64,000 nt of DNA, taken from Antrihabitans stalactiti (GTDB lineage: Bacteria > Actinomycetota > Actinomycetes > Mycobacteriales > Mycobacteriaceae). A program made the position numbers and the translations under genes. This document shows, in pieces, positions 18,307 to 27,129 of this stretch (positions within the stretch are counted from its first letter, which is position 1; the number at the start of each line of letters is the position of its first letter). Under the pieces are notes generated by a model. It made no database searches and was not told the DNA's origin. It worked only from the letters and a program-made list of their open reading frames with translations. The DNA lies in contig NZ_VCQU01000003.1 in the NCBI RefSeq assembly GCF_012932915.1, forward strand, positions 603,775 through 667,774. Direction: 5' to 3'.

Positions 18307-18764
18307 GAAAGTGCTCCTGCGGTAGTCGCTGCGGCGTTGATGCGGGTCAGAACGTCGCGCAGGCGCACGAGTTCGTCGATGTCGACGCCGAGGCGGGCGA
18401 TGACGGCCTGGGGAATTTCGAGCGCGCGTTCGCGGAGGGCGGCCCCTTCGGGTGTGAGTTGGACGTCGGTCGAGCGTTCGTCGGAAGCACGTCGTGTGCG
18501 GGTGATCAGGCCGATCGCCTCCAGGCGCTTGAGCATCGGCGACAACGTGGCCGATTCCAGCTGCAGCAGCGAGGCGATCTGTTTGACCGACAGTGGTGAC
18601 CTGTGGTCCCACAACGCCAACATCACCAGGTACTGCGGATGGGTGAGTCCCAGCGGTTCGAGCAGTGGCCGGTACACACCGAGGACAGCCCGGTTGGTGA
18701 CCGCCAACGCGAAACACACCTGCTGGTCGAGGGCAAGGGGATCGATGTCGGTGGAGGTTGTCAT
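18303..18764 (-). CDS. MarR-family regulator, OhrR-like
   Basis: A 153-residue winged-helix protein. QQVCFALAVTNRAVLGVYRPLLEPLGLTHPQYLVML closely matches the N-terminus of OhrR, including the peroxide-sensing Cys in QxxCFAL (residue 17). The wing region RTRRASDERSTDVQLT is intact. OhrR proteins sense organic hydroperoxides by oxidation of this Cys. No ohr gene is visible next to it; instead it is coupled to DUF5313. A perfect 9-base palindrome lies just upstream. Confidence 0.85.
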   Translation of the reverse strand: MTTSTDIDPLALDQQVCFALAVTNRAVLGVYRPLLEPLGLTHPQYLVMLALWDHRSPLSVKQIASLLQLESATLSPMLKRLEAIGLITRTRRASDERSTDVQLTPEGAALRERALEIPQAVIARLGVDIDELVRLRDVLTRINAAATTAGALS

Positions 18765-18781
18765 GCATTGAATCGTACACT

Positions 18782-18803
18782 AATAGTTAGGGTACTAACT
18801 ATT
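18782..18803. promoter_or_regulatory. MarR/OhrR operator
   Basis: AATAGTTAG-GGTA-CTAACTATT is a perfect 9-base inverted repeat, 17 bases upstream of the OhrR-like start. AT-rich in a GC-rich background, it is a convincing autoregulatory site. It overlaps the last codon of the upstream MarR gene. Confidence 0.65.
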
Positions 18804-19287
18804 GTGAGATGGCGCTCATGATTCGCTGTCCGATGGTTGTCAGTTGGCTGATCTGAGCCTTGGTGAGCGCGTCGAAGACGTGCGTGCGGACGGCCTCGAC
18901 GTGGCCCGGTGCGGTGGCGACGACCTTGTCCCAGCCATCGGTTGTAAGTGTGGCGAGGGTGTATCGCCCGTCGGTCGGGTCCGGGGTCCGGCGCACCCAC
19001 TCGTTCTTCTCCAGCCGCGCGACGACCTGGGACAGCCGCGACAGCGAGCTTTCGGTCAGCATGGCGAGTGCGCTCATCCGCAGGGTGCTATCAGGGGCTT
19101 CGGACAAGCCGGCCAGCACCTGGTAGTCGAAATGGCTGATTCCCGCGTCCCGCTGGAGCTGCCGGTCGAGGGCGGCGGGCAGGCGGACTGTGACGGCGAT
19201 GAGGGTCCGCCACGCGGCTTGTTCCTCGTCGCTGAGCCAGCGCTGCTCTGGGTTGGGAATAACTTCAGGCTTGAAGTGCTTGACCAT
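18799..19287 (-). CDS. MarR-family transcriptional regulator
   Basis: About 162 residues from ATG 19287 (an in-frame GTG at 19296 is also possible). The winged helix is seen in ISHFDYQVLAGLSEAPDSTLRMSALA, LSRLSQVVARLEKNEWVRRTPDPTDGRYTLATLT. It is divergent from the LigB-type dioxygenase, with two near-identical palindromes over the start region, so it most likely represses that dioxygenase and itself until an aromatic or stress ligand is present. Confidence 0.85.
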   Translation of the reverse strand: MVKHFKPEVIPNPEQRWLSDEEQAAWRTLIAVTVRLPAALDRQLQRDAGISHFDYQVLAGLSEAPDSTLRMSALAMLTESSLSRLSQVVARLEKNEWVRRTPDPTDGRYTLATLTTDGWDKVVATAPGHVEAVRTHVFDALTKAQISQLTTIGQRIMSAISQ

Positions 19288-19310
19288 GACATTCACTTTA
19301 AGCTTGAAGT
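19262..19310. promoter_or_regulatory. Twin MarR operators before the LigB-type dioxygenase
   Basis: ACTTTAAGCTTGAAGT (19295-19310) and ACTTCAGGCTTGAAGT (19262-19277) agree at 14 of 16 positions, are each near-palindromic, and lie 33 bases apart. The first is in the divergent promoter region; the second is inside the first codons of the MarR gene. This is the arrangement of a MarR autorepression and dioxygenase control region. Confidence 0.6.
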
Positions 19311-19328
19311 CAATAGGAGTCCGAGATC

Positions 19329-20213
19329 ATGTCCGCTCGCACCGTTGCCGCCGATGCCCGCATCCCGGCCAGCCACCCGTTGTCTGCGCATCTGCGAGCG
19401 GCGACGACCCTCGAAGTCGAAGCGCCGCACGCCGCATGGACCACCGCAGACGGACCGATGCCCAGCCTCTTCATCAGCCACGGCGCCCCGAACACGTTCG
19501 AAGACACCGAGTGGATGCGCCAGCTCCACGACTGGGCGCGATCGATGCCGAAGCCTCGCGCCATCCTCATCGTCAGCGCGCACTGGGAATCCGACAGCAT
19601 CGGCATCAGCAGCACCGTCCCGACCGAGTTGGTCTACGACTTCGGCGGCTTCGCCTCGCTCTACTACGGATTGCGCTACGACACGCCGGATCCCGCCGAG
19701 CTGGTCCGTCAGGTGCTTGGCGTGTTGCCGAGCAACGTCCACGAACACCGCGGCCGCGGACTCGACCACGGAGCGTGGGTGCCGCTGAAGGTGATGTATC
19801 CCGCCGCAGACATTCCCGTTCTGCAACTGTCCTTGCCTACCCATAACACGACGCAGTTGCTCGACCTCGGTCAGCGATTGAAGTCGTTGCGTGACGCCGG
19901 GATTCTTGTGATCGGTTCTGGCTTCATGACCCACGGACTGCCGTTCGTCGAGCGGTCACACTTCACTGCGCCTCCGTCCTGGTCGGTCGAATTCGACGAG
20001 TGGGCCGCCGACGCACTTGAGCGAGGCGACGTCGACGAGCTCGCGAACTTCCGTTCCAGGGCACCCGGCCTTCGCCGCGCGCACCCCACCGTCGAGCACT
20101 TCACCCCGATCTTCGTCACCCTCGGCGCGGCCACCGATCCGACAGGACCTGTGACAACAACGGTCGACGGATTCGTGATCGGGCTGTCCAAACGGTCGTT
20201 TCAGATCGCGTGA
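19329..20213 (+). CDS. LigB/DODA-type extradiol ring-cleavage dioxygenase
   Basis: A 294-residue protein of the class III extradiol (4,5-DOPA dioxygenase, YgiD-like) family. Metal-ligand motifs are present: LFISHGAP, LIVSAHWES, GLDHGAWVPL and GFMTHGLPF. The family cleaves catechols next to the hydroxyls using Fe(II) or Zn(II). Compared with YgiD it carries a 40-residue N-terminal extension. It is controlled by the divergent MarR gene and stands just upstream of the cre-like island, but its promoter differs from those of the island. Whether it serves the same pathway as a side route is not known. Confidence 0.85.
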   Translation: MSARTVAADARIPASHPLSAHLRAATTLEVEAPHAAWTTADGPMPSLFISHGAPNTFEDTEWMRQLHDWARSMPKPRAILIVSAHWESDSIGISSTVPTELVYDFGGFASLYYGLRYDTPDPAELVRQVLGVLPSNVHEHRGRGLDHGAWVPLKVMYPAADIPVLQLSLPTHNTTQLLDLGQRLKSLRDAGILVIGSGFMTHGLPFVERSHFTAPPSWSVEFDEWAADALERGDVDELANFRSRAPGLRRAHPTVEHFTPIFVTLGAATDPTGPVTTTVDGFVIGLSKRSFQIA

Positions 20214-20227
20214 TGGAACAAATTCAC

Positions 20228-20242
20228 TTCCGCTGAACGGAA
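20228..20242. promoter_or_regulatory. IclR-type operator, copy 1
   Basis: TTCCG-CTGAA-CGGAA, within a 19-base block (TCACTTCCGCTGAACGGAA) repeated exactly at 21794-21812. Its end is 44 bases before the HD phosphohydrolase start. It probably binds the IclR protein encoded by this operon. Confidence 0.65.
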
Positions 20243-20286
20243 TGCAGACCTTGGCACGGTGAACGCCGTGCCGATGCAATGAAGCG

Positions 20287-20979
20287 ATGCTTCCTCGACT
20301 GTCAGCGGACCGCAACGAATTCGGCCAGTCCATCGGTGATCGACTGCCGTCCGGCTCGCCCGAAATCGGCATCTGGTCGCTGCTTGCCGGCGACGCTGCA
20401 ATTTGGCAGCGCGCCGTCTCTTATCTTGCGAACCGCGACAACGACATTCACACGATCTATGCCTACGGCCTCGCACGTGCGTTGCTCGACGTCACGCCGG
20501 AGGCGGATCCCCATATCGTGCTGCCGGCGATTCTGCTGCACGACACCGGATGGTCGCAGATCGCGATGAGCGACATCATGCGCGCGCTCGCGCCAGGCGC
20601 GCGCGAACCGGACACCATTCGGCGGCACGAGATCGAAGGCGCCCGAATCGCCCGAGAGATTCTCGACGAGCTGGAGTTTCCGAAAGACGACATCGACGAG
20701 ATTGTCGAAATCATCGACGGGCACGACACCCGCCTTCGGTCACTCTCGGTGAACGACTCGCTGGTCAAAGACGCCGACAAACTGTGGCGAATCACGCCGC
20801 GCGGCATCGACACCGTGATGGACTGGTTCGGGCTGACACGTGAAGAGGCGCACCGGATGTGTGCGAGTCGTGTGCACGGCTACCTCTTCACCGACTCCGC
20901 TCGGGTCATGGCGCGATCGCTCTCGGCTGTGGCGTGGGTGGACACCAGTCCGCAGCGAGTTTCGCTCGACGAACGGTAG
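20287..20979 (+). CDS. HD-domain phosphohydrolase, CreD-like paralogue
   Basis: A 230-residue HD-superfamily metal-dependent phosphohydrolase. The metal motif is ILLHDTGWSQ near residue 84, with a later IIDGHDTRLRS and DADKLWRITP. The same three blocks occur in the second HD protein of the island (28341-29012), so both likely hydrolyse aryl phosphates made by the CreHI-like kinase. It is the first gene of the HD-IclR unit and is preceded by the IclR-type palindrome. No strong ribosome site is visible at the ATG, so leaderless translation is possible. Confidence 0.75.
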   Translation: MLPRLSADRNEFGQSIGDRLPSGSPEIGIWSLLAGDAAIWQRAVSYLANRDNDIHTIYAYGLARALLDVTPEADPHIVLPAILLHDTGWSQIAMSDIMRALAPGAREPDTIRRHEIEGARIAREILDELEFPKDDIDEIVEIIDGHDTRLRSLSVNDSLVKDADKLWRITPRGIDTVMDWFGLTREEAHRMCASRVHGYLFTDSARVMARSLSAVAWVDTSPQRVSLDER

Positions 20980-20987
20980 GTCCATAG

Positions 20988-21791
20988 ATGGCAGACGAGG
21001 GTCCGGCTCGGACGGTGACGTCCAAGGTGCTCCGGATTCTCGGTGCCTACGAGTCCGGTCCCGCCGTGCGAACCCTCACCGAATTGGCCGAGGCCGCCGA
21101 CATTCCGTTGCCGACGGCACACCGGCTCGTCGGTGAACTCGTCGATTGGGGCGCGCTCAAACGCGACGAATCCGGTCGATATCGGATCGGCTTACGGCTG
21201 TGGAAAGTCGCGCAGAATGCGGGCCGCCAATTGCGCGAGACTGCTCGCCCATACCTCATGGACCTGTTCGCTCTCACCGGTGAGACGAGTCAGATCGCAA
21301 TTCGCGACGGTCACGAGGCGCTGTACGTCGACCGGATGTACAGCTCCAGGCGAATTCCGCGGGCAACTCGGATCGGCGGCAAGTTGCCGCTGCACGCCAC
21401 GGCGGTCGGCAAAGTGTTGCTGGCGTTCGAAGAACCGTGGATGCGGGAGGCCTATCTGGCCCGCAAGCTGGAAGCACTCACGCCGCACACCCACGTGAAC
21501 CCGTCGTTCCTGCGAGCCGAGATAGCTCAAATCGTGGCACAGCACTACGCGATCGCTGTCGAAGAAGTTCGGCTCGGCACCTGCTCGATCGCGGTTCCGG
21601 TGATGGTCACGCCGGACCATGCCGTCGCGGCCATCGGGCTCGTACTGCCGTCCAGTCAAGCAAAGCAGATCACTCGCCACCTCCCAGCGCTGCAGCGCGT
21701 GGCCGCCCAGCTCGAGCCTGTCGCTCGGCGGTGGCCCAACAGCAGGCTGCTCGTGCAGTCGCTGGCGGACGAGACTCCGCAGGACGATTGA
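20988..21791 (+). CDS. IclR-family regulator of the cresol-type cluster (CreR candidate)
   Basis: A 267-residue IclR regulator. The N-terminal winged helix is VTSKVLRILGAYESGP...LTELAEAADIPLPTAHRLVGELVDWGAL. The C-terminal effector domain includes LPLHATAVGKVLLAF and GTCSIAVPVM, standard IclR signatures. It lies 8 bases after the HD gene and directly upstream of the P450 operon. Identical palindromes precede both units, so this protein most likely controls them in response to an alkylphenol or its product. The name CreR is by analogy with the C. glutamicum cluster. Confidence 0.85.
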   Translation: MADEGPARTVTSKVLRILGAYESGPAVRTLTELAEAADIPLPTAHRLVGELVDWGALKRDESGRYRIGLRLWKVAQNAGRQLRETARPYLMDLFALTGETSQIAIRDGHEALYVDRMYSSRRIPRATRIGGKLPLHATAVGKVLLAFEEPWMREAYLARKLEALTPHTHVNPSFLRAEIAQIVAQHYAIAVEEVRLGTCSIAVPVMVTPDHAVAAIGLVLPSSQAKQITRHLPALQRVAAQLEPVARRWPNSRLLVQSLADETPQDD

Positions 21792-21797
21792 GGTCAC

Positions 21798-21812
21798 TTC
21801 CGCTGAACGGAA
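21798..21812. promoter_or_regulatory. IclR-type operator, copy 2
   Basis: The same TTCCGCTGAACGGAA palindrome as at 20228-20242, embedded in an identical 19-base block. It ends 44 bases before ATG 21857 of the P450, the same spacing as copy 1. Confidence 0.65.
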
Positions 21813-21856
21813 GCCCCTCGTTGTGATCGCCGTCTCACCGGGACAACCTGGTGGAC

Positions 21857-23113
21857 ATGGTTGAGGTCAGAGAACGAGATTCGGCAACACGGTGCCCGGT
21901 TCACCACGGCTACGAGCCGTTCAAGCAGGACGACCCGTTTCCGGCGTATGCGGCGCTGCGGGCCGAAGAGCCGGTGATGTACGACGAGCGCATCGGCTAC
22001 TGGATCGTCACCCGCTACGACGATGTGAAAGCCGTGTTCAACGACTGGGCGACCTTCAGCAGCGAAAACGCGCAGGCGCCGGTTCGGGAACGTGGACCGC
22101 AGGCGACGAAGATCATGACCGACGGCGGATTCACCGCATATTCCGGATTGTCGGCACGGATCCCACCCGAGCACACGAGGATTCGCAAGATCGTCAGCCG
22201 GGCGTTCACGCCACGCCGGTACAAGGTGCTCGAACCTGCAATCCGGGCGAACGTGGTGGCCCAGGTCGAGAAGATGATGCAGCGCACCGACCGGCGTGGG
22301 GATCTGCTCGCCGACCTCGCCTACGACATCCCGACCATCACGATCCTGACCCTCATCGGCGCGGACACATCGAAGATCGACATGTTCAAGAAATGGTCGG
22401 ACTCGCGCGCCGCAATGACGTGGGGCGACCTGACCGATGATGAGCAAGTCCCACACGCCCGCAATCTCGTCGACTACTGGCAGGAGTGCCTACGGCTTGT
22501 CGCCGAAGCGCACGCCACCGATCGCGACAGCCTCGTCGGCGACCTGGTCCGCGCGCAGCGCGACGGGGATCCGATCAGCGACCATGAAATCGCCTCGGTC
22601 TGCTACAGCATGCTGTTCGCAGGACACGAGACAACAACAACGTTGCTCTCCAACGCATTTCGGTTGCTGCTCAGCAATCCGGACCAGTGGCAGACCGTCG
22701 TCGACGATCCGAAGACGATCACGTCCGCGGTCGACGAAGTGTTGCGTTTCAGCCCCTCGATCGTCGCCTGGCGTCGAAAAGCATTGAAAGACTCTGCTAT
22801 CGGTGGAGTCGACATCCCCGAGGGCTCGCAATTGCTGCTCGTCATGGGGTCGGCAAACAGGGACGAAGGGCATTTCGACGACGGCGAGACGTTCGACATC
22901 ACCCGCAAGAACGCTCGTGAGCATCTCGCCTTCGGCTACGGCATCCACTATTGCCTCGGCAACATGCTCGCAAAGCTCCAGGCGCGCATCGCAATCGAAG
23001 AGGTCGCTCGTATCGCTCCCGGGCTGCGGATCGTCGACAGCGAAAAGATCACCTTCGGCGACAACCTATCCTTCCGCGCGCCGCTGGCCGTGCCTGTCAC
23101 CTGGGAGAACTGA
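21857..23113 (+). CDS. creJ: Cytochrome P450, CreJ-like aryl-phosphate hydroxylase
   Basis: A 418-residue soluble class I bacterial P450. The haem loop HLAFGYGIHYCLGNMLAK has the thiolate Cys near residue 366. The I-helix oxygen-activation motif FAGHETTTTLL is near 254 and the ExxR motif (EVLR) follows. In C. glutamicum, CreJ oxidises the methyl group of 4-methylphenyl phosphate stepwise. The assignment here rests on the neighbours: kinase subunits 3 bases downstream, own ferredoxin and reductase in the same operon, HD phosphohydrolases. ATG 21857 is preferred over GTG 21851 because it gives the same operator spacing as copy 1. Actual substrate not proven. Confidence 0.8.
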   Translation: MVEVRERDSATRCPVHHGYEPFKQDDPFPAYAALRAEEPVMYDERIGYWIVTRYDDVKAVFNDWATFSSENAQAPVRERGPQATKIMTDGGFTAYSGLSARIPPEHTRIRKIVSRAFTPRRYKVLEPAIRANVVAQVEKMMQRTDRRGDLLADLAYDIPTITILTLIGADTSKIDMFKKWSDSRAAMTWGDLTDDEQVPHARNLVDYWQECLRLVAEAHATDRDSLVGDLVRAQRDGDPISDHEIASVCYSMLFAGHETTTTLLSNAFRLLLSNPDQWQTVVDDPKTITSAVDEVLRFSPSIVAWRRKALKDSAIGGVDIPEGSQLLLVMGSANRDEGHFDDGETFDITRKNAREHLAFGYGIHYCLGNMLAKLQARIAIEEVARIAPGLRIVDSEKITFGDNLSFRAPLAVPVTWEN

Positions 23114-23116
23114 CCA

Positions 23117-24190
23117 ATGACAACGAAGCCATACATCCAATTCTTCGACGCCGACACGGAGTCCGAGCACAGCCTGCTGGGCGGCAAATGCGCGTCGTTG
23201 CAGACGATGACTCGCGCAGGCATGCCGGTTCCTCCCGGATTCACCGTCACTACAGCGGCATTCGATGCATTCGTCGAGCACGCAGGTTTGGCGACCGAGC
23301 GGACCCGCTTGCTGGCTTCCCTCGACCCCGATGATGTTGGCGCTGTCGATAGGGTGTCCGCGCAGATTCGGCGCTGCTTTCTCGAATGCGAGGTCCCGGA
23401 TGCTCTTCGGGCAGCAATCCACACCGCGTACGACACTCTGCAGCAACAGTTTACGACGCCGGTCGCGGTCGCCGTCCGTTCGTCGGCGACTGCCGAGGAT
23501 CTACCGGGTGCCAGTTTCGCCGGCCAGCAGGACACCTACCTGTGGATCGACGGGATCCACGCGGTCACCGACCACATCCGGCAGTGCTGGGCCTCGCTGT
23601 ATACGAGCCGCGCGATCCTGTACCGGCTGAAGAACGGTATCTCCGACGACGGACTGTCGATGGCTGTTGCGATCCAGAAGATGGTCAATGCCCGATCCGC
23701 GGGCGTCGCGATCACCATGAACCCCACCAACGGCGACCGTTCCAAGGTCACCATCGACGCGTCCTACGGCGTGGGGGAGATGGTCGTATCTGGACTCGTC
23801 ACACCCGACAACATCCTGCTCGACAAGGTCATGATGACCGTCGTCTCGCAAACGATCGGTGACAAGCACGCCCAATTGGTCCCCGACTTCGCAGCGAAAC
23901 GTCTGGTCGAGGTCGAGATCGCCGAAGACCGGCGGCGCGTCCGGTGTCTGAGCGATGCGGAAATCGTCGCCGTCGCCCAGCTCTCCAAGCGCGCGGAAAA
24001 ACACTACGGCTGCCCACAGGATGTCGAGTGGGCAATCGACAACGATCTTCCGGACGGTTCGAATGTGCTTCTGCTGCAATCGCGCCCGGAAACGGTGCAC
24101 TCAGCAAAAAAAGTCCAGGCGGCGCCGCCCACGACGCCGCGGCTGTTCGACCTATCCCGTCTGACATCGACCCTGAAGGAAATCCCGTGA
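23117..24190 (+). CDS. creH: CreH-like subunit: PEP synthase-type ATP-binding domain
   Basis: A 357-residue protein equal to the N-terminal ATP-grasp half of PEP synthase/pyruvate phosphate dikinase. Seen are LLGGKCASLQTMTRAGMPVPPGF, the VRSSATAEDLPGASFAGQQDTYL nucleotide loop, GVAITMNP and the closing VLLLQSRPETV. It would bind ATP and phosphorylate the His domain of its partner. The stop overlaps the start of the next gene (GTGA), matching a two-subunit enzyme made in equal amounts. In C. glutamicum CreH and CreI together phosphorylate 4-cresol; phenylphosphate synthase of anaerobes is built similarly. Confidence 0.8.
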   Translation: MTTKPYIQFFDADTESEHSLLGGKCASLQTMTRAGMPVPPGFTVTTAAFDAFVEHAGLATERTRLLASLDPDDVGAVDRVSAQIRRCFLECEVPDALRAAIHTAYDTLQQQFTTPVAVAVRSSATAEDLPGASFAGQQDTYLWIDGIHAVTDHIRQCWASLYTSRAILYRLKNGISDDGLSMAVAIQKMVNARSAGVAITMNPTNGDRSKVTIDASYGVGEMVVSGLVTPDNILLDKVMMTVVSQTIGDKHAQLVPDFAAKRLVEVEIAEDRRRVRCLSDAEIVAVAQLSKRAEKHYGCPQDVEWAIDNDLPDGSNVLLLQSRPETVHSAKKVQAAPPTTPRLFDLSRLTSTLKEIP

Positions 24191-26019
24191 CCATCGAAAT
24201 GTCTGCTCCACTGAAGACCTTCCCGAAGCCGTCTCAACTCCCGGTACCGGCCGGCGCGGAGGGCTGGGAAAAGCTCTATCCCTACAACTTGGTGTTCCAG
24301 AATCTGAGCGGCGCAGAGGACGAGAAATTCTGGTTCTGCGACAGCCAGCACTGGCCGACGGTGTTCAAGCCGTTCGAGACCATCGGCGGTGAATTCGCCG
24401 TGAAGTGTTTGGGCCAGTACAACACTCGGCATCTGTTGATCCCGCCGGCAAACGGTATCGAATTCAAGATCCACCTCGGCTACCTCTACATGAGCCCGGT
24501 CGCCGTCCCCGAAGACCAGATGGCGGCACGCGCGCCGGAATTCGAGCGCCGCGCCGGCCACTACTTCCAGAACTGGAACTCGCTGCTGGACAACTGGAAG
24601 ATCAAGGTGCGCGCCACGATCGATGAAATGGAAGCGCTCCAGTTCAAGTCGTTGCCCGACGTTGTGCCGTTCGACGACATCGTCAGCGGTAAGGCCAAGG
24701 ACGGCTCCGAAGTTCTCATGGAGAACTACGACCGTCTCATCCAACTCTGTTACCAGAACTGGCAATACCACTTCGAATTCCTCAATCTCGGCTACCTGGC
24801 CTACCTCGATTTCTTCGGATTCTGCAAAGAGATCTTCCCCGGGATCGCGGACCAGTCCATCGCCAAGATGGTCCAGGGCGTGGACATGGAACTCTTCCGC
24901 CCGGACGACGAACTGAAGAAGCTCGCCGCGCTCGCCATCGAACTCGGCGTTGATGCGTTGCTCGCCGACACCGATGATGTAGCGGGAACGTTGGAGCGAA
25001 TTGCCAACGCGGACAACGGTCAGCAGTGGGTCGACGCGTACACCGCGGCGCAGGACCCGTGGTTCAACTTCACGGTCGGCAATGGCTTCTACGGCCACGA
25101 CAAGTACTGGCTCGAGCATCAGGAGATCCCGCTCGGCTACATCAAGGACTACGTTCGTCGCTTGCACGACGGTCACCAGATCATGCGTCCCGTCGCGGAA
25201 CTTACGGAAGAACGCGAGCGGATCTACACCGAATATCGCGATCTCACCGACGGTGACACTCGGGCCCTCTTCGAGGCAAAGCACCAACTGGCATCGACCG
25301 CGTACCCGTACGTTGAGAACCACAACTTCTACATCGAGCACTGGACGATGGGCGTCTTCTGGCGCAAGGTGCGCGAACTGGGACAGGTGTTTGCCGACGC
25401 CGGCTTCTGGGCCGATCGCAGCGACATGCTCTACCTCACCCGCGGCGAGGTGCGCGACGCGATCTTCGATCTCGTGACCGGCTGGGCCGTCGGCGCAGAC
25501 GCCACCGGACCGCACTACTGGCCTGCAGAGATCGAACGTCGACGCGTCATCATCGATGCCTTGAGCAGCCAGCGTCCGCAGCCGGCGCTCAACACTCCAC
25601 CGGAACGGATCACGGAGCCGTTCACCATGATGCTGTACGGAATCACCACTGAGCAGGTCGAGCAGTGGCTGGCCAAGGACAGCGGATCCGACGACGGCGC
25701 ACTCACTGGAATGGCCGCATCGCCCGGCGTGGTCGAAGGAATCGCGAGGGTTGTCACCCACGCTGACCAACTCGGCGAGGTGCAAGAGGACGAAATTCTG
25801 GTCGCAACGATCACCGCGCCGTCCTGGGGGCCGATCTTCGGCAAGATCAAAGCCGTCGTCACCGACATCGGCGGAATGATGAGCCACGCTGCCATCGTTT
25901 GCCGTGAATACGGACTCCCCGCTGTGACTGGGACCGGCAGCGGCTCCACGACAATCACCACCGGTCAGGTCATCCGCGTCGACGGCAACACCGGCCGCGT
26001 CGAAGTGCTGGAGCGCTAA
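24187..26019 (+). CDS. creI: CreI-like subunit: phenol-binding region plus PEP-utilising mobile His domain
   Basis: A 610-residue protein (GTG 24187, overlapping the previous stop; ATG 24199 is an alternative). The C-terminal ~100 residues are the swivelling phosphohistidine domain: GMAASPGVVEGIARVV, ILVATITAPSWGP, then GGMMSHAAIVCREYGLPAV with the phosphorylated His near residue 566. The large N-terminal region lacks a recognised catalytic family and presumably binds the phenol. Together with the CreH-like subunit it would transfer phosphate from ATP to the phenolic OH. Translational coupling supports the complex. Confidence 0.8.
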   Translation: MTIEMSAPLKTFPKPSQLPVPAGAEGWEKLYPYNLVFQNLSGAEDEKFWFCDSQHWPTVFKPFETIGGEFAVKCLGQYNTRHLLIPPANGIEFKIHLGYLYMSPVAVPEDQMAARAPEFERRAGHYFQNWNSLLDNWKIKVRATIDEMEALQFKSLPDVVPFDDIVSGKAKDGSEVLMENYDRLIQLCYQNWQYHFEFLNLGYLAYLDFFGFCKEIFPGIADQSIAKMVQGVDMELFRPDDELKKLAALAIELGVDALLADTDDVAGTLERIANADNGQQWVDAYTAAQDPWFNFTVGNGFYGHDKYWLEHQEIPLGYIKDYVRRLHDGHQIMRPVAELTEERERIYTEYRDLTDGDTRALFEAKHQLASTAYPYVENHNFYIEHWTMGVFWRKVRELGQVFADAGFWADRSDMLYLTRGEVRDAIFDLVTGWAVGADATGPHYWPAEIERRRVIIDALSSQRPQPALNTPPERITEPFTMMLYGITTEQVEQWLAKDSGSDDGALTGMAASPGVVEGIARVVTHADQLGEVQEDEILVATITAPSWGPIFGKIKAVVTDIGGMMSHAAIVCREYGLPAVTGTGSGSTTITTGQVIRVDGNTGRVEVLER

Positions 26020-26022
26020 CCG

Positions 26023-26784
26023 ATGTCGAGAGGAAGCGACGGTGCCGGCCGCACAGTGCTGATCACCGGCGCGGCAGGCGGCCTCGGCCGCAGTTTCGCG
26101 CTCGGGTTCGCTGAGAGTGGCTATCGCGTCGCGGTCGCCGACATCAACGAGACCGGCGCGGCCGAGACTGCCGACCTCGTCCGAGCGGTCGGTGCCGATG
26201 TGTGGCACGGCCGGCTCGACGTGACGTCGGTCGAATCGACGACGGAGGTCGCGGCAGCAGTGGCCGAATTTGGCGGCGGCACTATCGATTCCGTGGTCAA
26301 CAATGCAGCCGTGTATGCGTCGATCCGTCGGTCACCGCTCGAGGAGATCGACCCCGACGAGTGGGACCTGGTCATGGGCGTGAACCTCAAAGGTCCCTGG
26401 CTGGTGGTCCGGGCCTGCAGTCCGTACCTGAAAGCGGGATCGAGTGTCGTCAACATTGCGTCGGCGACGGTGTTCAGCGGGTCCGAGCACTGGCTGCACT
26501 ACGTGGCCTCCAAGGGCGGCGTGATCGCGATGTCGCGAGTGATGGCAAAGGAATTGGGCCGCCGCGAGATCACGGTCAACACGATCGCCCCGGGGTTCAC
26601 CTTGACCGAAGCCAGCTACGGCCACATGGACAACGCCGAGCAGTACGGCGTCGACCGCGGTGCGCTGCGACGACCGAGCCGACCCGAGGACATTGTGGGC
26701 GCCGCCCTGTTCCTCGCTGGAGCAGACAGCGGGTACGTCACCGGCCAGACCTTGGTCGTCGACGGCGGACGCCAATTCATCTGA
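26023..26784 (+). CDS. SDR alcohol dehydrogenase of the cresol-type pathway
   Basis: A 253-residue classical short-chain dehydrogenase. It has the NAD-binding TGAAGGLGRSFALGF, the NNAA block (VVNNAAVYAS), the catalytic Ser in VVNIASATVF, and YVASKGG with the YxxxK pair. The likely role is oxidation of 4-hydroxybenzyl alcohol (or its phosphate) to the aldehyde, matching the alcohol dehydrogenase of the C. glutamicum cre cluster. It starts 3 bases after the CreI-like gene. The exact cre letter for this step is not assigned here. Confidence 0.8.
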   Translation: MSRGSDGAGRTVLITGAAGGLGRSFALGFAESGYRVAVADINETGAAETADLVRAVGADVWHGRLDVTSVESTTEVAAAVAEFGGGTIDSVVNNAAVYASIRRSPLEEIDPDEWDLVMGVNLKGPWLVVRACSPYLKAGSSVVNIASATVFSGSEHWLHYVASKGGVIAMSRVMAKELGRREITVNTIAPGFTLTEASYGHMDNAEQYGVDRGALRRPSRPEDIVGAALFLAGADSGYVTGQTLVVDGGRQFI

Positions 26785-26806
26785 GTACCACTAGGAGAAC
26801 CCTGAC

Positions 26807-27127
26807 ATGCCAAAGATCACTTTCACCGACTACGACCTCCACGATCGCATCGTGGAGGCGACGATCGACGACTCTGTGATGGAAACCGCTGTCCGCAAAG
26901 GCATCCCAGGGATCATCGGTGAATGCGGCGGGTCGCTGTCGTGCGCGACGTGCCACGTGTTCGTCGACGAGAACGATCTCGCGTTGCTTCCCCCGATGAC
27001 AGAGATGGAAGACGAAATGCTTTGGGGCGCAGCGGTGGACCGGCAAGCCAATTCCCGCCTGTCGTGTCAGCTTCGCGTCTGCGACGGTGTCGACCTGCAC
27101 GTGACCACACCGGAAACGCAGGTGTGA
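26807..27127 (+). CDS. creF: [2Fe-2S] ferredoxin, adrenodoxin type (CreF-like)
   Basis: A 106-residue ferredoxin with the adrenodoxin-like cluster motif: GECGGSLSCATCHVFV (three Cys) and the fourth Cys in SRLSCQLRVCDGVDLHV. It would pass electrons from the adjacent reductase to the P450. It is flanked by the reductase two bases downstream and SDR 22 bases upstream, with AGGAG before the ATG. Confidence 0.88.
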   Translation: MPKITFTDYDLHDRIVEATIDDSVMETAVRKGIPGIIGECGGSLSCATCHVFVDENDLALLPPMTEMEDEMLWGAAVDRQANSRLSCQLRVCDGVDLHVTTPETQV

Positions 27128-27129
27128 CG

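Noticed and set aside
17890..18780. A 296-codon minus-strand reading across the MarR gene into DUF5313
   Set aside because: Only the part from 18306 down is DUF5313; the rest is a shadow of the OhrR-like gene.
24004..26208. A 734-codon open frame on the minus strand opposite the CreI-like and SDR genes
   Set aside because: It mirrors the codon structure of the plus-strand genes, has no recognisable motif, and the plus strand encodes clear PEP-utilising and SDR proteins. Long antisense frames are common in high-GC DNA.
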